A DNA stretch of 48,844 nucleotides, taken from the NCBI GenBank assembly GCA_028288515.1, contig JAQBNP010000025.1, positions 1 to 48,844 on the forward strand. The letters are read 5' to 3'. Both the position numbers and the translations under genes were made by a program. Numbering within the stretch: position 1 is the first letter of the stretch; the number at the start of each line of letters is the position of its first letter. Origin of the DNA: Flaviaestuariibacter sp. (GTDB lineage Bacteria > Bacteroidota > Bacteroidia > Chitinophagales > Chitinophagaceae). Below are positions 26,619 to 35,099 of this stretch, one piece after another. The notes under the pieces are model-generated. The model had not been told where the DNA came from and did no database searches. It worked only from the letters and a program-made list of their open reading frames with translations.

Positions 26619-29600
26619 ATGAGAAAAATTGTACTCTTCGCTTGCTTTTTAGCAATGCTGTCCGGTTGGGCACATGCGCAGAACGTCCTCAACGGCGGAC
26701 CTTACAGCCAGAACTTCGACGTCATGGGCGCCACCGGCACGACTCTGCCGGCTAACTGGGCAGCCCTTCGGTTCGCGGGCACAGGGACCATTGGCGCAGC
26801 CCTCACGCCAGCCGTAAGCGATGGCAGTGCCAATAGCGGCAACGTTTATAACGCAGGCACTACCAACGCAACAGACCGTGCCCTCGGCATCCTGGCTTCG
26901 GGATCAACGGTACCTGTGATGGGAACCTCTTTTACCAACGGAACGGCAAGCAACCAGGTGATCACCGGCTTCACGATCAACGCAACGTCTGAGCAATGGC
27001 GCACGGGCAACAACGCCGTCGTTGAACGCGTTGTGTTCGAATACAGCACCGACGCCACATCCCTCAATTCCGGCACCTGGACAGCTGTCACGAACCTCGA
27101 CCTCATCGAGATTCAATCCGCAGACAACAGCAACGTTGCGATCGACGGCAACAACGCCGCTAACCGCACGGCGATTTCCGGCTCCGTCACGGGCATCAAC
27201 GTACTCAACGGCGGAACGTTCTGGATCCGCTGGCGCGATACGGACAACTCAGGTTCGGATGGCATGTTCGCTCTTGACGACATGTCAATGACCTACATCT
27301 CCTCTGTTCCGGACGTAACGCCACCGACAGTGACATCGCTCTCTCCCGCCAACGGCGCAACCAACCACTCCATCTCCTTCCCCCTTGTGATGACATTCAA
27401 CGAGAACATCCAAAAAGGAACGGGCAATATCACGATCAACAACACCACGGACGGCCTGGCCGCCCTGGTCGATGTGACCTCGTCGAACGTGACCATCAGC
27501 GGCAATACGGCGACCATCAATTCAACGCTGCAGGCCGGCAAAAACTACAGCGTGTCCATGCCCGCGGGTGTTTTCAAAGACCTGTCCGGCAACAACTACG
27601 CAGGCCTGACCGCCGGCAACTGGACATTCACCACGATCGGTATCACCCTTTATAATTACGACTTCAATACCTGCACGCCATTCAGCACGCCTGGCAGCGG
27701 CTTTACACAATACAGCGTCGTCGGTGACTCCGTCTGGAATTGCACATCCTTCGGCATCAACAGCACGCGCGGCGCGCAAATGAATGGGTTCAACAACCCG
27801 GCAAACGAAGACTGGTTCATCTCTCCAGCCCTCAACCTGACGGCGTTCACCGTTCCGATCCTCTCCTTCCAGGAGCGCACGAAGTTTGCCGGCCCGGACC
27901 TGCAAATCCTGGTCTCGACGAACTACAGCGGGACCGGTGACCCGAACCTGGCAACCTGGACTACCCTCAACGCCGTTCTGCCAGCCATGAACAGCGATGC
28001 GTGGACACTCGTTGACAATATCAACCTCGGCGCATACAAGACGGCCAACACGTATGTCGCCTTCAAATACACGTCCTCCACGGCAGCAGGCGCAGCGCGC
28101 ACCACGCTCGACGATATCAATATCCGCAGCACGTCAACAGCGCCCGCCCCGGCTATTTCTCTGGCACCGGGCATGCTGAACTTCGACTACGTGGCTTCAG
28201 GTACGAACTCCACTCCGAAGACCTTCACGTTCCTGACAACGAACACGACCGCCGACGTGACCTTCACGGCGCCGGCCAACTTCCAATTGTCAAAAGACAA
28301 CACGACCTACTCAAACAGCATTACGTATACGACAGCGCAGCAAAGCGGCACCAAGACAGCCTACGTGCGCTACTCGCCAACGACAGCCAACACGGCGTCA
28401 ACCGGAGACGTCACCATCACGTCGACAGGCCTCAATGCACGCCTCGCCGTAGCCGGCAACAGCTACCCGTATGCATCCACTCTCCAGGTCGTGAACTGGA
28501 ACCTGAACTGGTTCGGCAGCACCACCAACGGACCGACCGACGATGCACAGCAGCAGGCGAATGTCAAACAGGTGATGGACAGCCTCCAGGCAGACCTCTA
28601 CGCACTTGCGGAAGTTGTTGATACGGCCCGTCTCGGCACGATCACACGCTCGCTCGCAGGCGGCTACAGCTATGTTGTCTCTCCGTACGCCTCCGGCGCT
28701 CCTACTATGGCCGACCCGAACTGGGCGGGCGCGCAAAAGCTGGCGTATATCTACAAAACATCGCGCTTCACAAACGTGTCCACACGTGGCCTGCTCGCTT
28801 CGAGCGCATCAGCCAGCAGCAACTGGTCGACCGGCCGCGTACCGTTCCTCATGCAGGCAACAGTTGTCAACGGCGCCACAACGGCCCCCTACAGCTTCAT
28901 CCTTGTCCATGGAAAGGCAAACACCGGTACGGTGGCAGACCAACAGGATGCATATGCCCGCCGCAAGGCTGGAGCAAAAGAGCTGAAAGACACGCTGGAC
29001 GCCAGCTTCAGCACAAGCCGCATCGTTCTGCTGGGCGACTTTAACGACGACCTGGATTCCACGATCGCTCCGGGCATCGTACCGGCGCTGACGTCTTATG
29101 ACGACATCGTGAAGGACTCGACCGATGGCGATTCATACAAATCCGTAAGCCTTGTGATGAGCCGCGCCGGCCTCCGCAGCACCGTGAGCTTCCCCGATGT
29201 GATCGACCACGTCGTCGTCTCGAACGAGGTATTCCCGGATTATGTTCCCGGCTCCGCCCGCATCATCACAGCCGTTGAATCCTATATCACCAACTACTCA
29301 TCGACAACAACGGACCACTACCCGGTCATGAGCCGCTACCTGCTGCCCGTGCCGCCGGCCGATCTTACCGCCCCGACGCTCGTGAGCAACTCTCCAGTGA
29401 ACAACGCCATCAACGTTCCGATCAGCTCCACGTTCAGCATGACCTTCTCCGAGCCGGTTGCGGCAGGAACAGGCAATATCCTGGTGAAGCGCGTCAGCGA
29501 CAACGTTGTTGTCTCCACGACCGCTGCTTCAGCGCTGACGATCAATGGCGCCGTTGCTTCCTGGACCGTTTCCGGCCTGGGCTCATCGACCCAATACTAT

Positions 29601-30308
29601 GTTGAGGTGCCGAACACGGCCATCAAGGATATCGCAGGCAACGCCTACGCTGGCTTCTCCGGCCCGGGCACCTGGAAATTCACAACGGCCGACGTTGTGG
29701 CGCCGACCCTGGTCAGCTTCCTCCCTGCTCTCAACCAGGTTGGCGTGCCGGTGAACCCGACACCGCTTGTGCTGGTCTTCTCCGAGCCGATCGCTGCCGG
29801 TACCGGCAACATCATCGTCAAGAAGATGATCGATGGCTCGATCGCGGCAACCGTTCCGGCGACAAGCGCGCTGATCAGCGGCAACACGGCCCAGTTCGGT
29901 ATCCCCGGCCTGGCCAACTCGACGCAGTACTATGTTGAGATCCAGAATACGGCCTTCAAGGACCTGTCCGGCAACGCCTACGCAGGCATCACCGGCTCGA
30001 CGACGATCGCCTTCTTTACAACGGCCCTGACCGCGATCCCGACAGTGAACCCGGCGACAGTGGAACTGGTGATCAGCCCGAACCCGACGACCTCCAACCT
30101 GCGCTTCAGCTTCGTACCGAAAGCAGGCAAGGTATCCTACCAGGTGATCGACGGCAAGGGAACCATCGTTCTGTCACAAGCGGCGAAGAATGTAACGGCG
30201 AATAAGCTGACAGAGAATATGTCCCTGTCCGGCCTGGCGTCCGGTACCTACCTGCTGCGCATCAGCAACAATGGAAACTTCATCGTTCAGCCGTTCGTCA
30301 AACGGTAA
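26619..30308 (+). CDS. T9SS-secreted endonuclease/exonuclease/phosphatase-family protein with Ig-like (SbsA/Big_5) and choice-of-anchor J-type domains
   Basis: Signal peptide MRKIVLFACFLAMLSGWAHAQ; EEP motifs NWNLNWFG, ALAEVVD, LLGDFNDDLDS, TTDHYPVMSRY; three TPP(L/V)TSLSPANGA-type Ig modules; CTD VISPNPTTSNLRFSF...SGTYLLRISNN. Confidence 0.88.
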   Translation: MRKIVLFACFLAMLSGWAHAQNVLNGGPYSQNFDVMGATGTTLPANWAALRFAGTGTIGAALTPAVSDGSANSGNVYNAGTTNATDRALGILASGSTVPVMGTSFTNGTASNQVITGFTINATSEQWRTGNNAVVERVVFEYSTDATSLNSGTWTAVTNLDLIEIQSADNSNVAIDGNNAANRTAISGSVTGINVLNGGTFWIRWRDTDNSGSDGMFALDDMSMTYISSVPDVTPPTVTSLSPANGATNHSISFPLVMTFNENIQKGTGNITINNTTDGLAALVDVTSSNVTISGNTATINSTLQAGKNYSVSMPAGVFKDLSGNNYAGLTAGNWTFTTIGITLYNYDFNTCTPFSTPGSGFTQYSVVGDSVWNCTSFGINSTRGAQMNGFNNPANEDWFISPALNLTAFTVPILSFQERTKFAGPDLQILVSTNYSGTGDPNLATWTTLNAVLPAMNSDAWTLVDNINLGAYKTANTYVAFKYTSSTAAGAARTTLDDINIRSTSTAPAPAISLAPGMLNFDYVASGTNSTPKTFTFLTTNTTADVTFTAPANFQLSKDNTTYSNSITYTTAQQSGTKTAYVRYSPTTANTASTGDVTITSTGLNARLAVAGNSYPYASTLQVVNWNLNWFGSTTNGPTDDAQQQANVKQVMDSLQADLYALAEVVDTARLGTITRSLAGGYSYVVSPYASGAPTMADPNWAGAQKLAYIYKTSRFTNVSTRGLLASSASASSNWSTGRVPFLMQATVVNGATTAPYSFILVHGKANTGTVADQQDAYARRKAGAKELKDTLDASFSTSRIVLLGDFNDDLDSTIAPGIVPALTSYDDIVKDSTDGDSYKSVSLVMSRAGLRSTVSFPDVIDHVVVSNEVFPDYVPGSARIITAVESYITNYSSTTTDHYPVMSRYLLPVPPADLTAPTLVSNSPVNNAINVPISSTFSMTFSEPVAAGTGNILVKRVSDNVVVSTTAASALTINGAVASWTVSGLGSSTQYYVEVPNTAIKDIAGNAYAGFSGPGTWKFTTADVVAPTLVSFLPALNQVGVPVNPTPLVLVFSEPIAAGTGNIIVKKMIDGSIAATVPATSALISGNTAQFGIPGLANSTQYYVEIQNTAFKDLSGNAYAGITGSTTIAFFTTALTAIPTVNPATVELVISPNPTTSNLRFSFVPKAGKVSYQVIDGKGTIVLSQAAKNVTANKLTENMSLSGLASGTYLLRISNNGNFIVQPFVKR

Positions 30309-30326
30309 GAGCATTCCTTCTTTCTC

Positions 30327-30353
30327 AAGGCGGCCTTCGGGCCGCCTTTTTTT
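30327..30353 (+). terminator. Intrinsic terminator with UUCG loop
   Basis: AAGGCGGCC-TTCG-GGCCGCCTTTTTTT. Confidence 0.92.
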
Positions 30354-30456
30354 GTGCCGAAAAGGTGCGGGCAAGCCAGGAAGGAACAAGATGAACTGGC
30401 TTGATCGGACGCTGAGGCATGCACGCGCCGCAGAAAAAGCGGCCGGGCCGCGTATT

Positions 30457-30544
30457 CGCCCTCATGGCTCCCTCGATTCTCCCTCCTTTCTCCATGGATA
30501 CTTCATGGATACTCCATGGATGCTTCTCGGATCCGTCATGATTA
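30457..30544. repeat. Phased array of diverged 11-bp units upstream of rpsF
   Basis: CGCCCTCATGG|CTCCCTCGATT|CTCCCTCCTTT|CTCCATGGATA|CTTCATGGATA|CTCCATGGATG|CTTCTCGGATC|CGTCATGATTA. Confidence 0.8.
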
Positions 30545-30723
30545 CTGCGTGCTTTTTGCGTCGGGAAGCGGAAATAGCAGGCCGGCGGACAGCGGTTCGG
30601 CCGGGTTTCCGGCGGATTTTAACAGGCGGATGCCAAAAATTGACGGCACGCGGCCGGGCTTTCTGACCTGCTTTCCTTACCTTCGCGCTCCGAAATTTAT
30701 TTTTTCATCAAAAACACAGGGTA

Positions 30724-31089
30724 ATGAACAATTACGAATTGATGGTGATTTTTACCCCCGTTCTGAGCGACGAAGAATTCAAAGCCGCTCAGCGCAAATT
30801 CGCAACACTTGTAACCGACAACGGTGGCGAGATGGTTGCTGAAAATGCATGGGGACTGAAATCACTGGCGTACCCGATCCAGAAAAAAACCACTGGTTTA
30901 TACTGGGTCGCGGAATTTATTGCGCCATCCGACTTCAATGAGAAGCTGAAGATCCAGCTTCTTCGTGATGAGAGCGTGCTCCGTCACATGACCACCAGGC
31001 TCGACAAATATGCTGTCGAGTACAACCACAGAAAGCGGAACGGCCTTCCGACCGGCAACGAAAAAGTAAAGGAGGTGACCAATGCCTAG
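30724..31089 (+). CDS. rpsF: 30S ribosomal protein S6
   Basis: [18 protein letters not shown]...[18 protein letters not shown]...[11 protein letters not shown]. Confidence 0.97.
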   Translation: MNNYELMVIFTPVLSDEEFKAAQRKFATLVTDNGGEMVAENAWGLKSLAYPIQKKTTGLYWVAEFIAPSDFNEKLKIQLLRDESVLRHMTTRLDKYAVEYNHRKRNGLPTGNEKVKEVTNA

Positions 31090-31348
31090 AGCAAACGAGA
31101 TCAAGTACCTGACGGCGATCAAGCAAGAGAAGCGCCCGAAGAAATTCTGCCGTTTCAAGAAGTATGGCATCCGGTACATCGACTACAAGGACGTGGAATT
31201 CCTCAAGAAGTTCCTGAACGAGCAAGGCAAAATGCTGCCCCGCCGTATCACCGGTAACTCCCTGAAATTCCAGCGCAAGGTCAGCGACGCCATCAAAAAG
31301 GCTCGCCAGATGTCCCTGCTGCCGTACGTAACGGATCTGCTGAAATAA
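31082..31348 (+). CDS. rpsR: 30S ribosomal protein S18
   Basis: [60 protein letters not shown]; overlaps rpsF by 8 nt. Confidence 0.98.
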   Translation: MPRANEIKYLTAIKQEKRPKKFCRFKKYGIRYIDYKDVEFLKKFLNEQGKMLPRRITGNSLKFQRKVSDAIKKARQMSLLPYVTDLLK

Positions 31349-31360
31349 AATTAGTCACCT

Positions 31361-31399
31361 AATCCGCTCCGGCGGAGACAGTCCGCCAAAAGGCGGATT
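31361..31399. repeat. Quadruple-arm palindromic element in the rpsR-rplI gap
   Basis: AATCCGC-TCC-GGCGGA-GACAG-TCCGCC-AAAA-GGCGGATT: arms pair either as A:D+B:C or as A:B+C:D. Confidence 0.75.
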
Positions 31400-31417
31400 G
31401 GGTAAAACAAATCAATC

Positions 31418-31864
31418 ATGGATATTATTCTAATTCAGGACGTCGACAATCTCGGTGGCAAGAACGAGCTGGTGAAGGTGCGCAACGGCTATGCCCGCAA
31501 CTTCCTCATCCCGCAGGGACTGGCTGTTGAGGCCAACCCGTCGAACCGCAAGCAGATGGAAGAGCGTCAGAAGGTAGCCAAGAAGAAAGAGGACGCCATG
31601 CTTGCTCAGATCGCCAGCGTGATCGCCAAGCTCCAGGAAGGTCCCGTGCAGGTGGGCGCCAAAACAGGCACCAGCGGCAAGATCTTCGGCAGCGTTACCT
31701 CCCTCCAGATCAGCCGCGCCATCCGCGACCAGAAGGGATACGAGATCGATCGCCGGAAGATCACTATCGGCGACGACGTCAAAGAGCTGGGTACCTACAA
31801 AGCCGCCATCGACTTTGGCAATGGCAAAACTGCCGATGTTGAATTCGAGGTTGTAGCCGAATAA
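31418..31864 (+). CDS. rplI: 50S ribosomal protein L9
   Basis: MDIILIQDVDNLGGKNELVKVRNGYARNFLIPQGLAVEA. Confidence 0.98.
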   Translation: MDIILIQDVDNLGGKNELVKVRNGYARNFLIPQGLAVEANPSNRKQMEERQKVAKKKEDAMLAQIASVIAKLQEGPVQVGAKTGTSGKIFGSVTSLQISRAIRDQKGYEIDRRKITIGDDVKELGTYKAAIDFGNGKTADVEFEVVAE

Positions 31865-31884
31865 GTTTCTCGCAATAGATTTTG

Positions 31885-31910
31885 AAAAGCCCTGCTGATG
31901 CAGGGCTTTT
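31885..31910 (+). terminator. Intrinsic terminator of the rpsF-rpsR-rplI operon
   Basis: AAAAGCCCTGC-TGAT-GCAGGGCTTTT. Confidence 0.92.
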
Positions 31911-31913
31911 CTT

Positions 31914-32087
31914 ATTGACCATCTACCATCTACGATTTTACGGTTGAACAGCCGGTGAGCGCGAAGAGCACAAAGGGAACTGCAAGGAAGATTCTCTTGG
32001 TGCTTCTGCGCGCTCTTCGTCGCTCTTGGTGGTTCTCCCGATTCACTTCACGACTCACCAGTCACCATTCGCCATTGCGCACAGCCT
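31914..32087. repeat. Composite intergenic repeat: heptads / imperfect inverted repeat / heptads
   Basis: ATTGACC|ATCTACC|ATCTACG|ATTTTAC|GGTTGAA (31914-31948); GAGCGCGAAGAGCACAAAGGGAACT (31957-31981) versus the reverse complement of 31990-32015; CTTCACG|ACTCACC|AGTCACC|ATTCGCC|ATTGCGC|ACAGCCT (32046-32087). Confidence 0.75.
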
Positions 32088-32402
32088 CCTCATCTTTCCA
32101 CAACTTTTATGGTAGAGGTCTACACTTTTTCAGCGAAGGTTGTGGCATGAAACAAACAGCGCCTGCTTTTTATTTTTGCCTTTAAAGCCCCTGTTTTCGG
32201 GCCTTTCAGCACGGCTCAACCCCCACCGCCTTGACAATTGGCATCTCTTTGGATTTGTAATTGGGGAAGACAAAAAGCAACAGACACCAGCAAAGTAAAG
32301 CGGCCTCTCGCCAAAAACACCAACACAAAAGAGAGCCCTTCCTTTGGTCCTTCACTTTTGGTCTTCAAACACCAACCTTTTTAAAAATCTAAATCGCTGA
32401 CC

Positions 32403-33518
32403 ATGAAACACATCTACTCCGTAGCTTTAGCTACTGCTTTGTCCCTTGCCTCCCTTTGCTCCTTTGCCCAGCATGCAACAACCGTTGCCCCCTCTGACAA
32501 GTGCCAGGTCCTGGAAGACTTCTCCGATAACTCCGGTAACTTCCGCTCCCCATCCATCTTTACAGAATCAGACTACACAGAATTCTCCTGGGATTCTACG
32601 GCCGGCTACTGGATGGAGCAAAGCGGCCTTGCCTCCCGCAGCGGCTCTCTGATCTCCCCGGTCTATATCAACCAGCAGCTCTCCGGCGGCATCGACGTGG
32701 GCTTTGCCTACCAGGTATGCCCGGGAGCGGAATACCGCATCCGCATCATCAACGTTCAGTGCACCTGCGTTGGTGGCTATGACGTGGTGGCAACAACGTC
32801 CAACGGCCCGGTCTGGACTGCCTTCCCCTCCACCTCCGGTCGCCTTTGCATCCGCTTAAACGATGCCGATCTCTACGAAGGACAGAAGTTCCGCGTCGAG
32901 GTCTCCTACCGCAATACCTCTGCCTGCAACTGGGTCTTCGATGACTTCTCCCTGGGTGGCGATGAAGGCGCCATCATCCTGCCGGTGACCTTCCTGGGCA
33001 TCACCGCCAAGAAAGAAGCCGCTTCCGTATCCATCCGCTGGGACGTTGCCGACGAGATCGACGTGAGAGGCTACGAGGTTGAAAAATCAACCAACGGTGT
33101 CAACTTCACCAAAGTGGGATCCCTCTCCGCCAACGGAAAGCCTGCCTACAGCTTTACCGACGCAGCCGCCACAAACGATCAGGTGGTTTACTACCGGGTT
33201 AAGAACGTAGACATCGACGGACGCTTCAAATACTCTTCCGTTGTAAAGCTCAACCAAAAAACAAACAGCGCCTCTACAGTTCTCAAAGCCTTCCCGATCC
33301 CCGCTCAAAACACGCTGACCCTTCAGCACGAGCGTCTCGGCGCAGCAGGCACCATCACCGTGGCCACCCTCGACGGACGGACCATCAAACGCATCCAGCC
33401 AGGAGCATCAGCCATCCAAACCCAGATCGACCTCTCCTCCCTGGCCCCCGGAATGTACCTCGTCCAAACAAACGACGAAGCCGGAAATAAAGAAAATATC
33501 AAAATCGTAAAACAGTAA
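32403..33518 (+). CDS. T9SS type A sorting domain-containing secreted protein
   Basis: Signal peptide MKHIYSVALATALSLASLCSFAQ; C-terminal FPIPAQNTLTLQHERLGAAGTITVATLDGRTIKRI...LAPGMYLVQT...IKIVKQ; ATAKKEAASVSIRWDVADEIDVRGYEVEKSTNG fibronectin-like stretch. Confidence 0.88.
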   Translation: MKHIYSVALATALSLASLCSFAQHATTVAPSDKCQVLEDFSDNSGNFRSPSIFTESDYTEFSWDSTAGYWMEQSGLASRSGSLISPVYINQQLSGGIDVGFAYQVCPGAEYRIRIINVQCTCVGGYDVVATTSNGPVWTAFPSTSGRLCIRLNDADLYEGQKFRVEVSYRNTSACNWVFDDFSLGGDEGAIILPVTFLGITAKKEAASVSIRWDVADEIDVRGYEVEKSTNGVNFTKVGSLSANGKPAYSFTDAAATNDQVVYYRVKNVDIDGRFKYSSVVKLNQKTNSASTVLKAFPIPAQNTLTLQHERLGAAGTITVATLDGRTIKRIQPGASAIQTQIDLSSLAPGMYLVQTNDEAGNKENIKIVKQ

Positions 33519-33571
33519 GCGGTCGGTTGACGACGCTCCTGCAACTCGTAGTGGTGTTTAGGTAGCGATTG

Positions 33572-33600
33572 AAGGGTGGTGCTTTTGCATCACCCTTTTT
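33572..33600 (+). terminator. Intrinsic terminator; overlaps the stop codon of the convergent gene
   Basis: AAGGGTGGTGC-TTTT-GCATCACCCTTTTT. Confidence 0.85.
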
Positions 33601-34246
33601 CATTTTCATCCAGCAGGTTCGTGAGAATCCCGCTGACAACAGTTGCCAGGCTGAACACCATAAGGTGACCGCCACCCCTCACCAGGCGGTCCGGCCGCGC
33701 ATACCGCGCCGGCAGCAGACGATCCCGGTCGCCATGAAGATGAACGATCCCCGCCGGCCGGTCTTTCCTGTTCCAATAAAGCGTCGCCTCGATGGCGCGC
33801 CGTACAAACACGGGGTCGGCATCGCGCACAATACTTCGGAACAGCGCCTTCTCTTCGTTGGTGCGCACACCAAAGATCCAGTGGACAAACGGGTTTGTCC
33901 AACCGTAGACCGCATCCGGAACAAGACGCTGCAGCCGTAGCCAGCCGATCCAACGCAGCCAGGGCGGAAGCCGGTCTGCCGTCGGCGCGCTCGACAGCAG
34001 GATCGTTAGGCGCGGCCGCAGCAAAGAGGCCATCTCTGCGGCAAGCATTCCGCCGAGCGAGAGACCGACGATCGCATACGGTTGCCCCTGTTCGATACCT
34101 GCCGACAGCCGCCGCGCATAGGATGCAAGCGACTCGCCACGGGCGAACGGGATCCAGTCGAGATGATGGATGGCATGAGCCCCCAATGCCAGCCTGGCAA
34201 ACACGCGCCTGTCAGCGCCAAGGCCGCTGATGAAGTATACATTCAT
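33590..34246 (-). CDS. Alpha/beta hydrolase
   Basis: FISGLGADRRVF, nucleophile elbow GLSLGGMLA, HGDRDRLLP; ATG 34246 overlaps upstream stop (ATGA). Confidence 0.82.
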   Translation of the reverse strand: MNVYFISGLGADRRVFARLALGAHAIHHLDWIPFARGESLASYARRLSAGIEQGQPYAIVGLSLGGMLAAEMASLLRPRLTILLSSAPTADRLPPWLRWIGWLRLQRLVPDAVYGWTNPFVHWIFGVRTNEEKALFRSIVRDADPVFVRRAIEATLYWNRKDRPAGIVHLHGDRDRLLPARYARPDRLVRGGGHLMVFSLATVVSGILTNLLDENEKG

Positions 34247-34476
34247 GGCTTCGCCCGAAGAAAACCGATGAGGGATACCAGTGTCCACGTGCCTTCAAGC
34301 ACCACGAACGGCCAATAGGAAATAAGCGCCGATGCAAGGCAGGAGAGCCCGGCGCCCACCACGTTCAGCGCAAAGAACCAACGGCTGTGCGCCGACATCC
34401 ATCGAAACGTGCTGCAGAAATATGCCGCCAGGATGAGGGCCACACCCACCGTGCCGATCCAACTGTCGAGCGTCAT
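34243..34476 (-). CDS. Small membrane protein, CBU_0592-like family
   Basis: Three hydrophobic segments; GTVGVALILAAYF...NVVGAGLSCLASALISYWPFVVLEGTWTLVSLIGF. Confidence 0.72.
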   Translation of the reverse strand: MTLDSWIGTVGVALILAAYFCSTFRWMSAHSRWFFALNVVGAGLSCLASALISYWPFVVLEGTWTLVSLIGFLRAKP

Positions 34477-34507
34477 GGTAACCTGAATTTAAAACGTTTA
34501 AAAGGGC

Positions 34508-35098
34508 TTATGCATCGAGCGCCCTGACGATCTGTTCATCGAGCGGCGATACGGAAGGTCCGAAATAATGCGTGAGGATGCCGTCTTCGTTGACGATGTA
34601 TTTTGAAAAATTCCAGGTGGGCGGCTGGCTGTTCCATCCATTGCGCGATGGCTCGGTGAGCCATTGGTAAACCGGGTGCTGGTCCCGGTTCCGGATCACG
34701 CCGCTTTTCGCGGCGAGCGGAAACCTCACATTATAATGTCCGAGGCAAAAGCGCGCGATGTCCTCATTGCTTCCTTTTTCCTGCTGGCTAAAATCGTTTG
34801 ATGGAAAAGCGATCACCACAACGCGGTCGCCATACTGCTCGGACAATTGCTGAAGCTCGGTGTACTGCGCCGTATAGCCACAGTCGCTGGCTGTATTGAC
34901 GATGAGGATCTTCCGGTTCCGGTAGGCGCCGAGAGGCTGTTCCGCACCCGTCACCGTCGTAAAAGCAAGCTCCTCGAGCGGCTGCGGGGGAAGAGCGCCG
35001 TTTGCATTCTGAAGGATCGTTCTGTTCTTACCTGCCAGCTTCGTCACCGCCATCAGCACTGGGTAGAAGGCGCGAAGCAATCGTTGTCGGATGGTCAT
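34508..35098 (-). CDS. Glutathione peroxidase-family thiol peroxidase
   Basis: NTASDCGYTAQYTELQQL, FPSNDFSQQEKGSNEDIARFC, WNFSKYIV. Confidence 0.92.
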   Translation of the reverse strand: MTIRQRLLRAFYPVLMAVTKLAGKNRTILQNANGALPPQPLEELAFTTVTGAEQPLGAYRNRKILIVNTASDCGYTAQYTELQQLSEQYGDRVVVIAFPSNDFSQQEKGSNEDIARFCLGHYNVRFPLAAKSGVIRNRDQHPVYQWLTEPSRNGWNSQPPTWNFSKYIVNEDGILTHYFGPSVSPLDEQIVRALDA

Positions 35099-35099
35099 C

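Noticed and set aside
30660-30723. S6:S18-binding rpsF leader motif
   Set aside because: S6:S18 autoregulatory leaders are known upstream of rpsF in many bacteria, but I could not recognise the bulged CCG hairpin convincingly here.
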